Shown here: positions 36,354 to 45,117 of the stretch, in pieces
How the letters are laid out: each line of letters begins with the position of its first letter
Numbering within the stretch: position 1 is the stretch's first letter
DNA from: Variovorax paradoxus
Lineage (GTDB): Bacteria; Pseudomonadota; Gammaproteobacteria; Burkholderiales; Burkholderiaceae_C
Assembly: GCF_000834655.1 (NCBI RefSeq)
Contig: NZ_JXQQ01000028.1
Location: 1 to 64,000 of the forward strand
Reading direction: 5' to 3'
DNA length: 64,000 nucleotides
Made by a program: the position numbers and the translations under genes
The notes under the pieces: generated by a model
What the model was told of the DNA's origin: nothing
Database searches by the model: none
The model's input: only the letters and a program-made list of their open reading frames with translations

Positions 36354-36902
36354 TCAGCGCTTGATCTTCGCGAGCGGGTGATCGGCCGGATACGTCGGCG
36401 TGATCGGCTTCTTCGCGCCGAGCATCACGCACATCAGCGCGTCTTCGTCGCCGATGTTGATCTCTTCGCGGTACACGCCTGGCGGCACCGAGATGAGGTC
36501 GCGGTCGGTCATGATGGTCTCGAAACGCTCGCCGTCCTTCTCGATCACGACCTTGAGCTTGCCGCGGATGAGGAAGAACACTTCTTCCACGTCGGTGTGC
36601 AGGTGCGGCGGGCCTTCGTGGCCGGCCGGGATCACCATGGTCGAGAAGGTGAAGTGCTCCGAAGGCACGGTGTTCACGTCCTTCGCGACGCCGGTGCCGC
36701 CGGTGCCCACGTAGCGCATCTGCGCGCGGCGGTACTTCGGGTCGAAATCGGCCTGGAACTTCAGCGCGTCCCAGTCGTACTTGCGGGTCTCGTAGCGCGC
36801 GATGCGGGTGTTCATCCACTCGGCCAGGCTCGTGCCCTCGGGCTGGGCCAGGGTGCTGGCGGCAGCGTCGTTGATCTTCTGTTGCTCGGACAAATCGCTC
36901 AT
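36354..36902 (-). CDS. Cupin-domain protein
   Basis: A 182-residue single-cupin protein. Metal ligands are visible in the first cupin motif (PPHLHTDVEEVFFLIRGKL: two His and a Glu), and the second motif begins SVPPGVYREE. It could be a small dioxygenase, an isomerase or a binding protein in the pathway. ATG 36902 has a good ribosome site (AAGGAGTG). It lies 7 bp upstream of the hydrolase gene, so translation may be coupled. Confidence 0.82.
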   Translation of the reverse strand: MSDLSEQQKINDAAASTLAQPEGTSLAEWMNTRIARYETRKYDWDALKFQADFDPKYRRAQMRYVGTGGTGVAKDVNTVPSEHFTFSTMVIPAGHEGPPHLHTDVEEVFFLIRGKLKVVIEKDGERFETIMTDRDLISVPPGVYREEINIGDEDALMCVMLGAKKPITPTYPADHPLAKIKR

Positions 36903-36927
36903 GGGGTTCACTCCTTCTTCGGAAAAT

Positions 36928-37743
36928 TCAGTGCATCGCAAAGCCGCCGTTGACGGCCAGGAGCTGGCCCGTCACGAAGCGCGAGAGGCCGGACAGCAAA
37001 TACAGCGTGGCGCCGCACACATCGGCCGCCTGCTGCTCCCGCGGGATGGCGCGGCCTTCGAGGTATTTCTGGTGGCGCGCCATCGGCACGTACTCGGTCG
37101 CCTCGACCAGCGTGAGGCCCGGCGCCACGGCATTGACGGTGATGTTGTCGCCGCCCCATTCGCGAGCGAGCGAGCGCGTCATGGAGATGACCGCGCCCTT
37201 GCTGGAGGCGTAGGCCAGCAGGTTCGGCGCGCCCCACAGGGCGGTATCGGAAGCGAGGTTGACGACGGCGCCGCGGCCGCTCTCGGCCAGCGCGCTGCGG
37301 CAGGCGCGGCCCATGAGCCAGGTGCCGCGCACGTTGACATTCATCACGCGGTCCCACATGTCGATCTCGAGCTGGTGCGCGTCGCGGCCGCCCGAGTTGG
37401 TGATGGCGGCGTTGTTGACCAGGCCGTCCAGGCCGCCGAGCAGGCGGATCGCTTCGGCCGCGCAAGCGTCGATGGAGGCCGGGTCCGACAGATCCACGGT
37501 GAGCGCGTGCGCCTTGTGGCCCGCATCGCGCAGCGCCTTCGCTTCGGTTTCGGCGAGTTCTCCGAGGATGTCAGCCAGCACCACGCTCGCGCCCGCCGCG
37601 GCGATGCACTGTGCGAACGCGAGGCCCAGGCCCCGGGCGCCGCCGGTCACGAGCACGCGGCGACCTGCCAGCAGGTTGGCGGGCAGCTCGGCCAGCAGCG
37701 ACTGCAGGCTCGACGGATCGGGAATGGCTTTGAGTTCGGTCAT
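36928..37743 (-). CDS. Classical SDR oxidoreductase
   Basis: A 271-residue dehydrogenase with all classical motifs: VTGGARGLGLAFA (cofactor), LVNNAAITNSGG, catalytic Ser (NLASDTA) and Tyr-x3-Lys (AYASSKGAV). Such SDRs in aromatic clusters often act as cis-diol dehydrogenases or alcohol dehydrogenases. Unlike the second SDR in the cluster its active site is intact. It lies 16 bp after the Bug receptor gene. Confidence 0.86.
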   Translation of the reverse strand: MTELKAIPDPSSLQSLLAELPANLLAGRRVLVTGGARGLGLAFAQCIAAAGASVVLADILGELAETEAKALRDAGHKAHALTVDLSDPASIDACAAEAIRLLGGLDGLVNNAAITNSGGRDAHQLEIDMWDRVMNVNVRGTWLMGRACRSALAESGRGAVVNLASDTALWGAPNLLAYASSKGAVISMTRSLAREWGGDNITVNAVAPGLTLVEATEYVPMARHQKYLEGRAIPREQQAADVCGATLYLLSGLSRFVTGQLLAVNGGFAMH

Positions 37744-37759
37744 GGGATCGTTCAGTCGT

Positions 37760-38746
37760 TCAGTCGGCCTGGATGCCGAGCTCCTTGATGACCTTGCCGA
37801 AGCGCGCGTAGTCGGCGGCGTTGGTCTTGCCGAGCACGTCGGCTTCGCCGCCCACCGGCGTGGTGCCGAGCACGGCCATGCGCGCGACGATGTCGGGCAT
37901 CTTGAGGATTTCGTTGAAGTGGCCGTTGAGCGTCTTCACGATCTCGGGCGGCAGGTTGCGCGGGCCCCAGAGGCCGTTCCAGGCGACGACCTCGACGTCC
38001 TTGTAGCCCAGCTCGGCAAGTGTCGGCACGGTGGGCGCGAGCGGCGAGCGCTGGCTCGATGCCACCGCCAGCGGCTTGAGCTTGCCGTTGGCGAAGTACG
38101 GCGCCACCGGGCCGAGCGTGATGAAGGTGACCGGCACATGGCCGCCCAGCACGTCGTTGACCGCGGGCGCCACGCCCTTGTAGGGCACATGCGCGAGGCT
38201 CGCACCCGAGGCGCGGGCGAACATCTCGCCCAGGATGTGCATCGGCGAGCCGCTGCCCGGGCTCGCGTACGAGAGCGACTTGCCGGCGCCCTTGGCCGCC
38301 GCGACTGCGTCCTTTGCGCTGGCGATGCCGCTGCCGGCGCTCGCCACCAGGAAGAGCGGCTGGCTGCCGGTCTGCACGATCGGCGTGAAGCCGGCGAGCA
38401 CGTCGTATCCGGAGGTGCCGTTGGTCTTGAGCACCAGCTGCGCGATCGAGAAAGTGCTGGGCGCGAGCAGCAGCGTGTAGCCGTCGGGCGCGGCCTTCGA
38501 CACATAGCCGCTGCCGATGATGCCGCTGGCACCCGGGCGGTTGTCGACCACCACCGGCTGCCCCACCCGCGCCGAGAGCTTCTCGGCGAAGAGCCTAGCC
38601 AGCGCGTCGGTGTCTCCGCCTGCCGGGTAGGCAACGACCAACGTGATCGGCTTGGCGGGGTAGCCCTGCGCCCAGGCGGGTCCGGTGGCGCAGGCGGCGG
38701 CCAGCGAAATGGCGGCTGCGATGGCAAGTCGGCGTGTGTGTTTCAT
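37760..38746 (-). CDS. Bug-type TTT solute receptor, first gene of the catabolic cluster
   Basis: A 328-residue periplasmic binding protein with a signal peptide ending at PAWAQ and Bug-family segments AYPAGGDTDALARLF, NRPGASGIIGSGYVSKAAPDG and HVPYKGVAPAVNDVLGG. It is related to, but clearly different from, the receptor at 27469-28473, so the two may bind different compounds. ATG 38746 gives a proper signal peptide. As first gene it follows the presumed promoter and the dyad at 38771-38803. No TctA/TctB gene is present. Confidence 0.87.
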   Translation of the reverse strand: MKHTRRLAIAAAISLAAACATGPAWAQGYPAKPITLVVAYPAGGDTDALARLFAEKLSARVGQPVVVDNRPGASGIIGSGYVSKAAPDGYTLLLAPSTFSIAQLVLKTNGTSGYDVLAGFTPIVQTGSQPLFLVASAGSGIASAKDAVAAAKGAGKSLSYASPGSGSPMHILGEMFARASGASLAHVPYKGVAPAVNDVLGGHVPVTFITLGPVAPYFANGKLKPLAVASSQRSPLAPTVPTLAELGYKDVEVVAWNGLWGPRNLPPEIVKTLNGHFNEILKMPDIVARMAVLGTTPVGGEADVLGKTNAADYARFGKVIKELGIQAD

Positions 38747-38770
38747 GGGTCCGTCGTGGTCGGCGTTTTG

Positions 38771-38803
38771 TTTCATTAGAGAAACGACGATTTATTAATG
38801 GAA
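38771..38803. promoter_or_regulatory. Inverted repeat in front of the catabolic cluster, candidate IclR operator
   Basis: TTTCATTA (38771-38778) and TAATGGAA (38796-38803) form an 8-bp dyad with one mismatch, separated by 17 bases, in an AT-rich island 25 bp before the first start codon. A second perfect hairpin, CACGAAG-ACAA-CTTCGTG, lies at 38819-38836. Size and place suit a regulator binding near the promoter; assignment to the IclR protein is inference. Confidence 0.45.
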
Positions 38804-38922
38804 CGCACGAAGGATAAACACGAAGACAACTTCGTGACTAGGTAGAAACCCTATATGTCGCAACCCAACGTAAACAAGGCGGCCTTTTGGGGACGCCCTG
38901 CTTGGGGATGGGGTTGTGCGTG

Positions 38923-40182
38923 CTAGCCGCCGTAGCGCGCCACGGTCAGGCCTTCCATGTCGATCTCCGGCGCCTTCCCGGCGACGAGGTCGGCCATTAC
39001 GCGGCCGGTGCCGGCGGCCATGGTCCAGCCGAGCGTGCCGTGGCCGGTGCTCAGCATCAGGTTGGGGATGCGGGTGGCGCCGACGACCGGCGTGCCGTCG
39101 GGCGTCATCGGGCGCAGGCCCGTCCAGAAGGAGGCGTCGCGCACGTTGCCGCCCCTCGGGAAAAGATCGGTCACCACGTGTTCGAGCGTGTCGCGCCGCC
39201 GCGGGTTGAGCGCGAGGTCGAAGCCCGAGAGCTGCGCCGTGCCGCCCACGCGGATGCGATCGCCCAGGCGGGTGACGGCCACCTTGAAGGTCTCGTCCAT
39301 CACGGTGGATTCGGGCGCGCCGCCTGCGTCGGTGATCGGCACGGTGATCGAGAAGCCCTTGACCGGGTACACCGGCAGGTCGATGCCCAGCGGCTTGACC
39401 AGCGCCGGCGAATAGCTGCCGAGCGCGACGACGTAGCGGTCGGCGGTGAAGCGGCCCTGGTCGGTGCGCACCGCGGTCACTTCCTTGGCGGCCTCGTGCT
39501 CGATGGCCTGGATGTTCACCCCGAAGCGGAAGGTCACGCCCGCAGCCTCCGCCAGCTTGGCCAGCGCCTGCGTGAACTTGAAGCAGTCGCCGGTCTCGTC
39601 GCCCGGCAGGCGCAGGCCGCCGACGAACTTCTCCTTCACCGCCGCGAGCGCGGGCTCGTAAGGCAGGCAACCGTCGCGGTCGAGCACCTGGTAGGGCACG
39701 CCGGAGGCCTTGAGCACTTCGACATCCTTCGCGGTGCCGTCCAACTGCTGCTGCGTGCGAAAGAGCTGCAGCGTGCCCTGCATGCGCTCGTCGTACGCGA
39801 TGCCCGTGTCGGCGCGCAGGGCCTTCATGCAATCGCGGCTGTATTCGGCCAGCCGCACCATGCGGCTCTTGTTGACCTCGTAGCGCGCCTGCGTGCAGTT
39901 GCGCAGCATCGAGAGGCCCCAGCGCCACATCGCCGGATCGAGCATCGGCTTGACGACCAGCGGGCTGTGCTGCATCAGCATCCACTTGACGGCCTTGAGC
40001 GGAACGCCGGGCCCGGCCCAGGGCGCGGAGTAGCCGGGCGAAACTTCTCCGGCGTTGCCGAAGCTGGTTTCGAGCGCGGGCGCCGGCTGGCGCTCCAGCA
40101 CCGTAACCTCGTGGCCGGCGCGTGCCAGGTAGTACGCCACCGACGTGCCGATGACACCGCTGCCGAGAATCAGGACCTGCAT
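38923..40182 (-). CDS. dadA: D-amino acid dehydrogenase small subunit
   Basis: A 419-residue FAD enzyme that oxidises D-amino acids (chiefly D-alanine) to keto acids at the membrane. It starts with the FAD motif [21 protein letters not shown] and carries the DadA features [20 protein letters not shown] and [16 protein letters not shown]. Length is typical for the family. It is separated by 176 bp from the catabolic cluster downstream and is probably not part of it. Confidence 0.9.
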   Translation of the reverse strand: MQVLILGSGVIGTSVAYYLARAGHEVTVLERQPAPALETSFGNAGEVSPGYSAPWAGPGVPLKAVKWMLMQHSPLVVKPMLDPAMWRWGLSMLRNCTQARYEVNKSRMVRLAEYSRDCMKALRADTGIAYDERMQGTLQLFRTQQQLDGTAKDVEVLKASGVPYQVLDRDGCLPYEPALAAVKEKFVGGLRLPGDETGDCFKFTQALAKLAEAAGVTFRFGVNIQAIEHEAAKEVTAVRTDQGRFTADRYVVALGSYSPALVKPLGIDLPVYPVKGFSITVPITDAGGAPESTVMDETFKVAVTRLGDRIRVGGTAQLSGFDLALNPRRRDTLEHVVTDLFPRGGNVRDASFWTGLRPMTPDGTPVVGATRIPNLMLSTGHGTLGWTMAAGTGRVMADLVAGKAPEIDMEGLTVARYGG

Positions 40183-40234
40183 GGAACTCCCTCTTTCTTG
40201 ATGGCCAGAGCGGCCCGAGGGTACAGGCTAAGCG

Positions 40235-41275
40235 CTAAAGGCCGAGTGCGTCTTGCAATCGCCGTGCCGGCCAGCGATCGGGATGCTGCGGCCAAGCTTC
40301 GAGCAGCGCCACCATGCGCGCATTGCGCGGCGCGCTCAGGCCGTGTTCCTGCGCGAGCCGCACGACCTCGCCGCTGAGCGCGTCGATCTCGGTGCGGCGG
40401 CCGAGCGCGAGGTCGTCGGCCATGCTGGAGCGCGCCTTGGCATCGATGCGCAGCATGCGCGCCGCGACGATTCGAAAGAGCCAGTCGGGCAGGCGCAACA
40501 GGCTCGACAACCTTTGTGCCGGCACCGCCGCCACCTGCGCGGGCGCGATGCCGCTCACGCCGAGCACGCCCAGGGTTTCGTCGATGAGCGCCGCGAAGCA
40601 TTGGCGGTAGCCGCGGTGCATGAGCTCCTCGCGCAGCGGCAGGCCCGAGAGCGCGTTGACCGGATTGTTGAGGTTCAGCAGCAGCTTGCCCCACTGCACC
40701 GGCAGCAGGTCGTCGTGCAGGTCGAGCGGCACGCCGGCACGCTCGAACACAGGGAGCCACGGGCGCAGCGCCGCGTCGTCCTTCGCGGCCAGCCGGCCGG
40801 GGGTGCCGCGATGGAAGGCGCCCTCGCCGATCTCGGCCACGTTGTACGGCACCATGCCGGGCAGCACATTGAGCGACGGGCCGGCCTGCGATGCGGCGGC
40901 GCTGTTGGAAACGCCGTTCTGCAGCGAAACGACCGTGGTGCCCGCGGGCAGCGAGAAAGCCAGTTCACCCGCCGCTTGGGCGGTGGCGCCGCTTTTCACG
41001 CAAAGGAGCACCAGCGCGGGCCTGGCGCCGCTGGGCACCTGCTCGCACAGGCGCAACGCCGAAGGCAGGATGTGGTGGTTCGCGCCGTCGAGATCGCTGA
41101 GCGAGAGGCCGCGTTCCGCGAGCTTCTTCAGAACGCGGGGCCGGCCGACGAAGGTGACGGGCACGCCCGCCGCGGCGAGCCGGCCGCCGATGTAGCAGCC
41201 GATGGTGCCCGCGCCCATCACGAGCACCTCGCCGGGAGGCGCGCCAGACTCTTCGCCGGGCAGCGCTTGCGTCAT
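40235..41275 (-). CDS. 2-dehydropantoate 2-reductase-like protein
   Basis: A 346-residue NADPH-dependent ketopantoate reductase family protein: VMGAGTIGCYIGGRL, QNGVSNSAA, the catalytic lysine in PVQWGKLLLNLNNPVNAL, and the conserved Glu in RTEIDALSGEVV. It is longer than E. coli PanE, and paralogs are common in Burkholderiales, so assignment as the true PanE of pantothenate synthesis is not certain. Its ATG overlaps the alaS stop by one base (TGATG), so it is translationally coupled to alaS. Confidence 0.85.
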   Translation of the reverse strand: MTQALPGEESGAPPGEVLVMGAGTIGCYIGGRLAAAGVPVTFVGRPRVLKKLAERGLSLSDLDGANHHILPSALRLCEQVPSGARPALVLLCVKSGATAQAAGELAFSLPAGTTVVSLQNGVSNSAAASQAGPSLNVLPGMVPYNVAEIGEGAFHRGTPGRLAAKDDAALRPWLPVFERAGVPLDLHDDLLPVQWGKLLLNLNNPVNALSGLPLREELMHRGYRQCFAALIDETLGVLGVSGIAPAQVAAVPAQRLSSLLRLPDWLFRIVAARMLRIDAKARSSMADDLALGRRTEIDALSGEVVRLAQEHGLSAPRNARMVALLEAWPQHPDRWPARRLQDALGL

Positions 41276-43899
41276 CAGACGCGTTCCGAGACCCAGCCCT
41301 GAACCGACTTCAGCGCGGCAGGCACGCCCGCCGCATCGGTGCCGCCGGCCATGGCCATGTCGGCCTTGCCGCCGCCCTTGCCGCCGACCTGTTGCGCCAC
41401 GAAGTTGACCAGCTCGCCGGCCTTGGCCTTGCCCACGGTGTCGGCGGTGACGCCGGCCGCGATCTGCACCTTGTCGCCGTCGACGGCGGCCAGCACGATG
41501 ATGGCGGTCTTGAGCTTGTCTTTCAGCTTGTCCATGGTGTCGCGCAGCGTCTTGGCATCGGCGCCGTCGAGCTTGGCCGCGAGCACCTTGATGCCGTTGA
41601 TGTCCACCGCCTGCGCGATGAGCTCGTCGCCCTTGGACGATGCGAGCTTGCCCTTGAGCGAGCCCACTTCGCGCTCCAGCGCCCTCACCTGGTCCAGCAC
41701 CTGCGTGAGGCGCCCTTGCAGCTCGGCGGCCGGCGACTTGAGCGTGGCGGCCACGCTCTGCACGGTCGATTCGAGGTCCTGCAGGTAGGTGAGCGCATTG
41801 GCGCCCGTGACCGCCTCGATGCGGCGCACGCCGGCGGCCACGCCGCCTTCGCTGACGATCTTGAAGAGCCCGATGTCGCCGGTACGGCCCACGTGGGTGC
41901 CGCCGCACAGTTCGCGGCTCGAGCCGATGTCCAGCACGCGCACGGTCTCGCCGTACTTCTCGCCGAACAGCATCATCGCGCCGGTCTTCTGGGCCGATTC
42001 CATGTCCATCACGCGCGCCTGCGTGGCGACGTTGGCGAAGACTTCGGCGTTCACGCGCTTCTCGATCTCCAAGATCTGCTCGCGCGTGACGGGTGCGTTG
42101 TGCGCGAAGTCGAAGCGCGTCTTGTCGGCATCGACCAGCGAGCCCTTCTGCTGCACATGGTCGCCGAGCACTTCGCGCAGGGCCTTGTGCATCAGGTGGG
42201 TGACCGAGTGGTTGCGCATGGTGGCGTTGCGGCGCTCGCCGTCGACCGCGGCCTTGACCGCGTCGCCGACCTTGAGCGTGCCCTGGGTCTGCGTGCCGTG
42301 GTGGCCGAACACGTCGGCCTTGATCTTCTGCGTGTCCTCGACGCCGAACTGCACGCCTTCTGCGCTGAGCACGCCCTGGTCGCCGACCTGGCCGCCGCTC
42401 TCCGAATAGAAGGGCGTGGAGTCGAGCACGACGATGCCGGGCTGGCCTTCCTTCAGTTCATTCACCGCTGCGCCTTCGAAGTACAGCGCAACGACCTTGG
42501 AGCTTTCTTCGAGGTGTTCGTAGCCGGTGAAGGTATTGCCCGCGCCGGTGTATTCGACGTTGCGGTCCATCTTGAACTTGCCGCCCGCACGGCCCGCGGC
42601 CTTCTGCCTTTCCATGGCGACGTTGAAGCCGGCCTCGTCGACGCTCACGCCGCGCTCGCGGCACACGTCGGCCGACAGGTCGAGCGGGAAGCCGTAGGTG
42701 TCGTGCAGCTTGAAGGCGACATCGCCCGGCAGCGTCTTGGCGCCGCCGGCCAGCGCCGCGTCGAGGATTTCCATGCCGTTGGCGAGCGTCTCGAAGAAGC
42801 GTTCTTCCTCGGCCTTGAGCGTGTCGGTGATGCGCTTTTCGTCGGCCACGAGCTTGGGGTACGCGTCGCCCATCAGCTTCACGAGGTCGGGCACGAGCTT
42901 GTGGAAGAACGGCTTCTTCTGGCCCAGCTTGTAGCCGTGGCGGATTGCGCGGCGCACGATGCGGCGCTGCACGTAGCCGCGGCCTTCGTTCGAGGGGATG
43001 ACGCCGTCGGCCACCAGGAACGAGGTGGCGCGGATGTGGTCGGCGATCACGCGCAGCGAGTTGTTGCCGAGGTCCTTTTCGCCGGTCTCGCGGGCTGCTG
43101 CCTTGATGAGCGCGTCGAAGATGTCGATCTCGTAGTTGCTGTGCACGTGCTGCAGGATCGCGGCCAGGCGTTCCAGGCCCATGCCGGTGTCGACGCAGGG
43201 CGCGGGCAGCTTCTTGACCGAGCCGTCGGGCTGCATGTCGAACTGCATGAACACGTTGTTCCAGATCTCGATGTAGCGGTCGCCGTCTTCATCGGGGCTG
43301 CCGGGCGGGCCGCCGGGGATCTCGGGGCCGTGGTCGTAGAAGATCTCGGAGCACGGGCCGCAGGGGCCGGTGTCGGCCATCATCCAGAAGTTGTCGGACA
43401 TGTAGCGGCCGCCCTTGTTGTCGCCGATGCGCACGACGCGCTCGGGGGGCAGGCCGATTTCCTTGGTCCAGATGTCGTAGGCCTCGTCGTCCTCGATGTA
43501 GACGGTGGCCCAGAGCTTCTCGGCCGGCAGCTTGTAGACCTTGGTCAGCAGTTCGAAGGCCCAGGTGAGCGATTCGCGCTTGAAGTAGTCGCCGAAGCTC
43601 CAGTTGCCCAGCATCTCGAAGAAGGTGTGATGGCGCGCGGTGTAGCCCACGTTCTCGAGGTCGTTGTGCTTGCCGCCGGCGCGAAGGCACGCCTGGACGG
43701 AGGCCGCGCGCACGTAGTTGCGCTTGTCTTCGCCGAGGAACACGTCCTTGAACTGGACCATGCCCGAGTTGGTGAACATGAGGGTCGGGTCGTTGCCCGG
43801 CACCAGCGAACTGGAGGGCACCACCGTGTGGCCCTTGGAGGCGAAGAAATCGAGAAAGGTCTTGCGGATGTCCGCGACCGTGAATGTGGGCTGGCTCAT
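41275..43899 (-). CDS. alaS: Alanine-tRNA ligase
   Basis: An 874-residue enzyme, the usual length, that charges tRNA-Ala in the cytoplasm. Visible features: N-terminal catalytic domain ([35 protein letters not shown]), the editing-domain zinc motif THLMHKAL with CGGTHV, and the C-terminal DHHA1 domain ([11 protein letters not shown]). ATG 43899 begins the conserved [15 protein letters not shown]. An excellent minus-strand -10 (TATAAT) lies about 100 bp upstream. Confidence 0.97.
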   Translation of the reverse strand: MSQPTFTVADIRKTFLDFFASKGHTVVPSSSLVPGNDPTLMFTNSGMVQFKDVFLGEDKRNYVRAASVQACLRAGGKHNDLENVGYTARHHTFFEMLGNWSFGDYFKRESLTWAFELLTKVYKLPAEKLWATVYIEDDEAYDIWTKEIGLPPERVVRIGDNKGGRYMSDNFWMMADTGPCGPCSEIFYDHGPEIPGGPPGSPDEDGDRYIEIWNNVFMQFDMQPDGSVKKLPAPCVDTGMGLERLAAILQHVHSNYEIDIFDALIKAAARETGEKDLGNNSLRVIADHIRATSFLVADGVIPSNEGRGYVQRRIVRRAIRHGYKLGQKKPFFHKLVPDLVKLMGDAYPKLVADEKRITDTLKAEEERFFETLANGMEILDAALAGGAKTLPGDVAFKLHDTYGFPLDLSADVCRERGVSVDEAGFNVAMERQKAAGRAGGKFKMDRNVEYTGAGNTFTGYEHLEESSKVVALYFEGAAVNELKEGQPGIVVLDSTPFYSESGGQVGDQGVLSAEGVQFGVEDTQKIKADVFGHHGTQTQGTLKVGDAVKAAVDGERRNATMRNHSVTHLMHKALREVLGDHVQQKGSLVDADKTRFDFAHNAPVTREQILEIEKRVNAEVFANVATQARVMDMESAQKTGAMMLFGEKYGETVRVLDIGSSRELCGGTHVGRTGDIGLFKIVSEGGVAAGVRRIEAVTGANALTYLQDLESTVQSVAATLKSPAAELQGRLTQVLDQVRALEREVGSLKGKLASSKGDELIAQAVDINGIKVLAAKLDGADAKTLRDTMDKLKDKLKTAIIVLAAVDGDKVQIAAGVTADTVGKAKAGELVNFVAQQVGGKGGGKADMAMAGGTDAAGVPAALKSVQGWVSERV

Positions 43900-44001
43900 C
43901 TTTGGATTTCGTCTTCTGTCGAGGGCGGCCTGGCGATGGCGACCTCTCGTCGAAACCACTGCGTCGAACCGACCTAACTGCTTGATTTGCTTGAACAAAC
44001 G

Positions 44002-44007
44002 ATTATA
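44002..44007 (-). promoter_or_regulatory. Candidate alaS promoter -10 box
   Basis: Perfect TATAAT on the minus strand, about 103 bp before the alaS ATG, in a locally AT-rich stretch. No good -35 at 17 bp, so an extended -10 or an activated promoter is possible. The leader of about 95 bases is long enough for regulation. Confidence 0.45.
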
Positions 44008-44153
44008 GGTTTGACCATGGAGCCCGGGCGGTCCCGGGGCCAAGGGCGAGATTGGGGCGCCGCGGCTAATATGCGCCCTGGCATCCGCGCGGCCGAACCA
44101 AACGCGGCGCCCCCCGTCCTATTCATATGCACAACATGAATCAAGGAGTCCGC

Positions 44154-44975
44154 ATGGCAGGTCTTGATGCCGAACACTGGAAGATCGAGGACCTCGATTT
44201 CTCTCGCATCGCGCTCGACAAGGTGCGCCCGGACGAGAATCTTTTCTACCTCGTGACCTCCGCCTCGTTCATCGAAAGCGGCTCGGACCTGTACACGCAC
44301 AACCTGGTGGATTTTTTCCGCGGCGACGACGAAGTCACCGACTGGCTCTCCAACTACTGGGAACCCGAGGAGCTGCAGCACGGCCAGGCCCTGCGCGCCT
44401 ATGTGCGCCACGTGTGGCCCGAATTCGAATGGGACACGGCCTACCAGGGCTTTCTCGAGGAGTACGCGACCTATTGCAAGGTCGAGTTGCTGGCCCCCAC
44501 CCGCGCCCTGGAGATGACCGCGCGCTGCGTGGTCGAGACCGGCACCGCCACCTACTACCGTGCCATGGCCCGCGCCACCGACGAGCCCGTGCTGCACGAC
44601 CTGGCCACCCGCATCGCGACGGACGAGGTCAACCACTACAAGCACTTCTACCGGTTTTTCCGCCGCTACCGCGAGCAGGAACAACTCAGCCGCTTCCGCG
44701 TGATCGGCACCATCGGCCGGCGCACGCTGGAACTCAAGAGCGAGGACGCGGACTGCGCGATCCGCCACGTCGTGAAGGCCCGGGCGCCCCACCGCGCCGA
44801 CGACACGGCCTACGTGCAGCACCTGAGCGCCCGCATGAACAGCACCATCCGCACCAACCTGAGCGCCGGCAGCACGCTCAAGATGCTGATGCGGCCGCTG
44901 GAACTGCCGGCCCGGGTGCAGACGGTGATCCAGTATCCGATCAAGCAGTTCATGCAACACGTGTTCCTGCGTTAG
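44154..44975 (+). CDS. Ferritin-like di-iron protein
   Basis: A 273-residue helical protein with the ligand set of a ferritin-like di-iron centre: Glu41, Glu73 and His76 in EELQH, Glu128 (VVETGT), Glu158 and His161 in DEVNH. This pattern is shared with acyl-ACP desaturases and ferritin-like oxidases. ATG 44154 has AAGGAGTC upstream. Function unknown: an oxidase, desaturase or iron protein are all possible. It is divergent from alaS. Confidence 0.78.
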   Translation: MAGLDAEHWKIEDLDFSRIALDKVRPDENLFYLVTSASFIESGSDLYTHNLVDFFRGDDEVTDWLSNYWEPEELQHGQALRAYVRHVWPEFEWDTAYQGFLEEYATYCKVELLAPTRALEMTARCVVETGTATYYRAMARATDEPVLHDLATRIATDEVNHYKHFYRFFRRYREQEQLSRFRVIGTIGRRTLELKSEDADCAIRHVVKARAPHRADDTAYVQHLSARMNSTIRTNLSAGSTLKMLMRPLELPARVQTVIQYPIKQFMQHVFLR

Positions 44976-45117
44976 GCCTGCCGCGGCGCCACAACTTCTT
45001 GTTTCCCTGGGAACCACGGGAAAAATCGGTCCCCGCCGACAAAGGCTGGGCCGTTTTCCCGGCCTTGTCCTGCATGGTTTTTTCGCGCTCGCATGATTGA
45101 ATTTGGTATTCGAGTTC

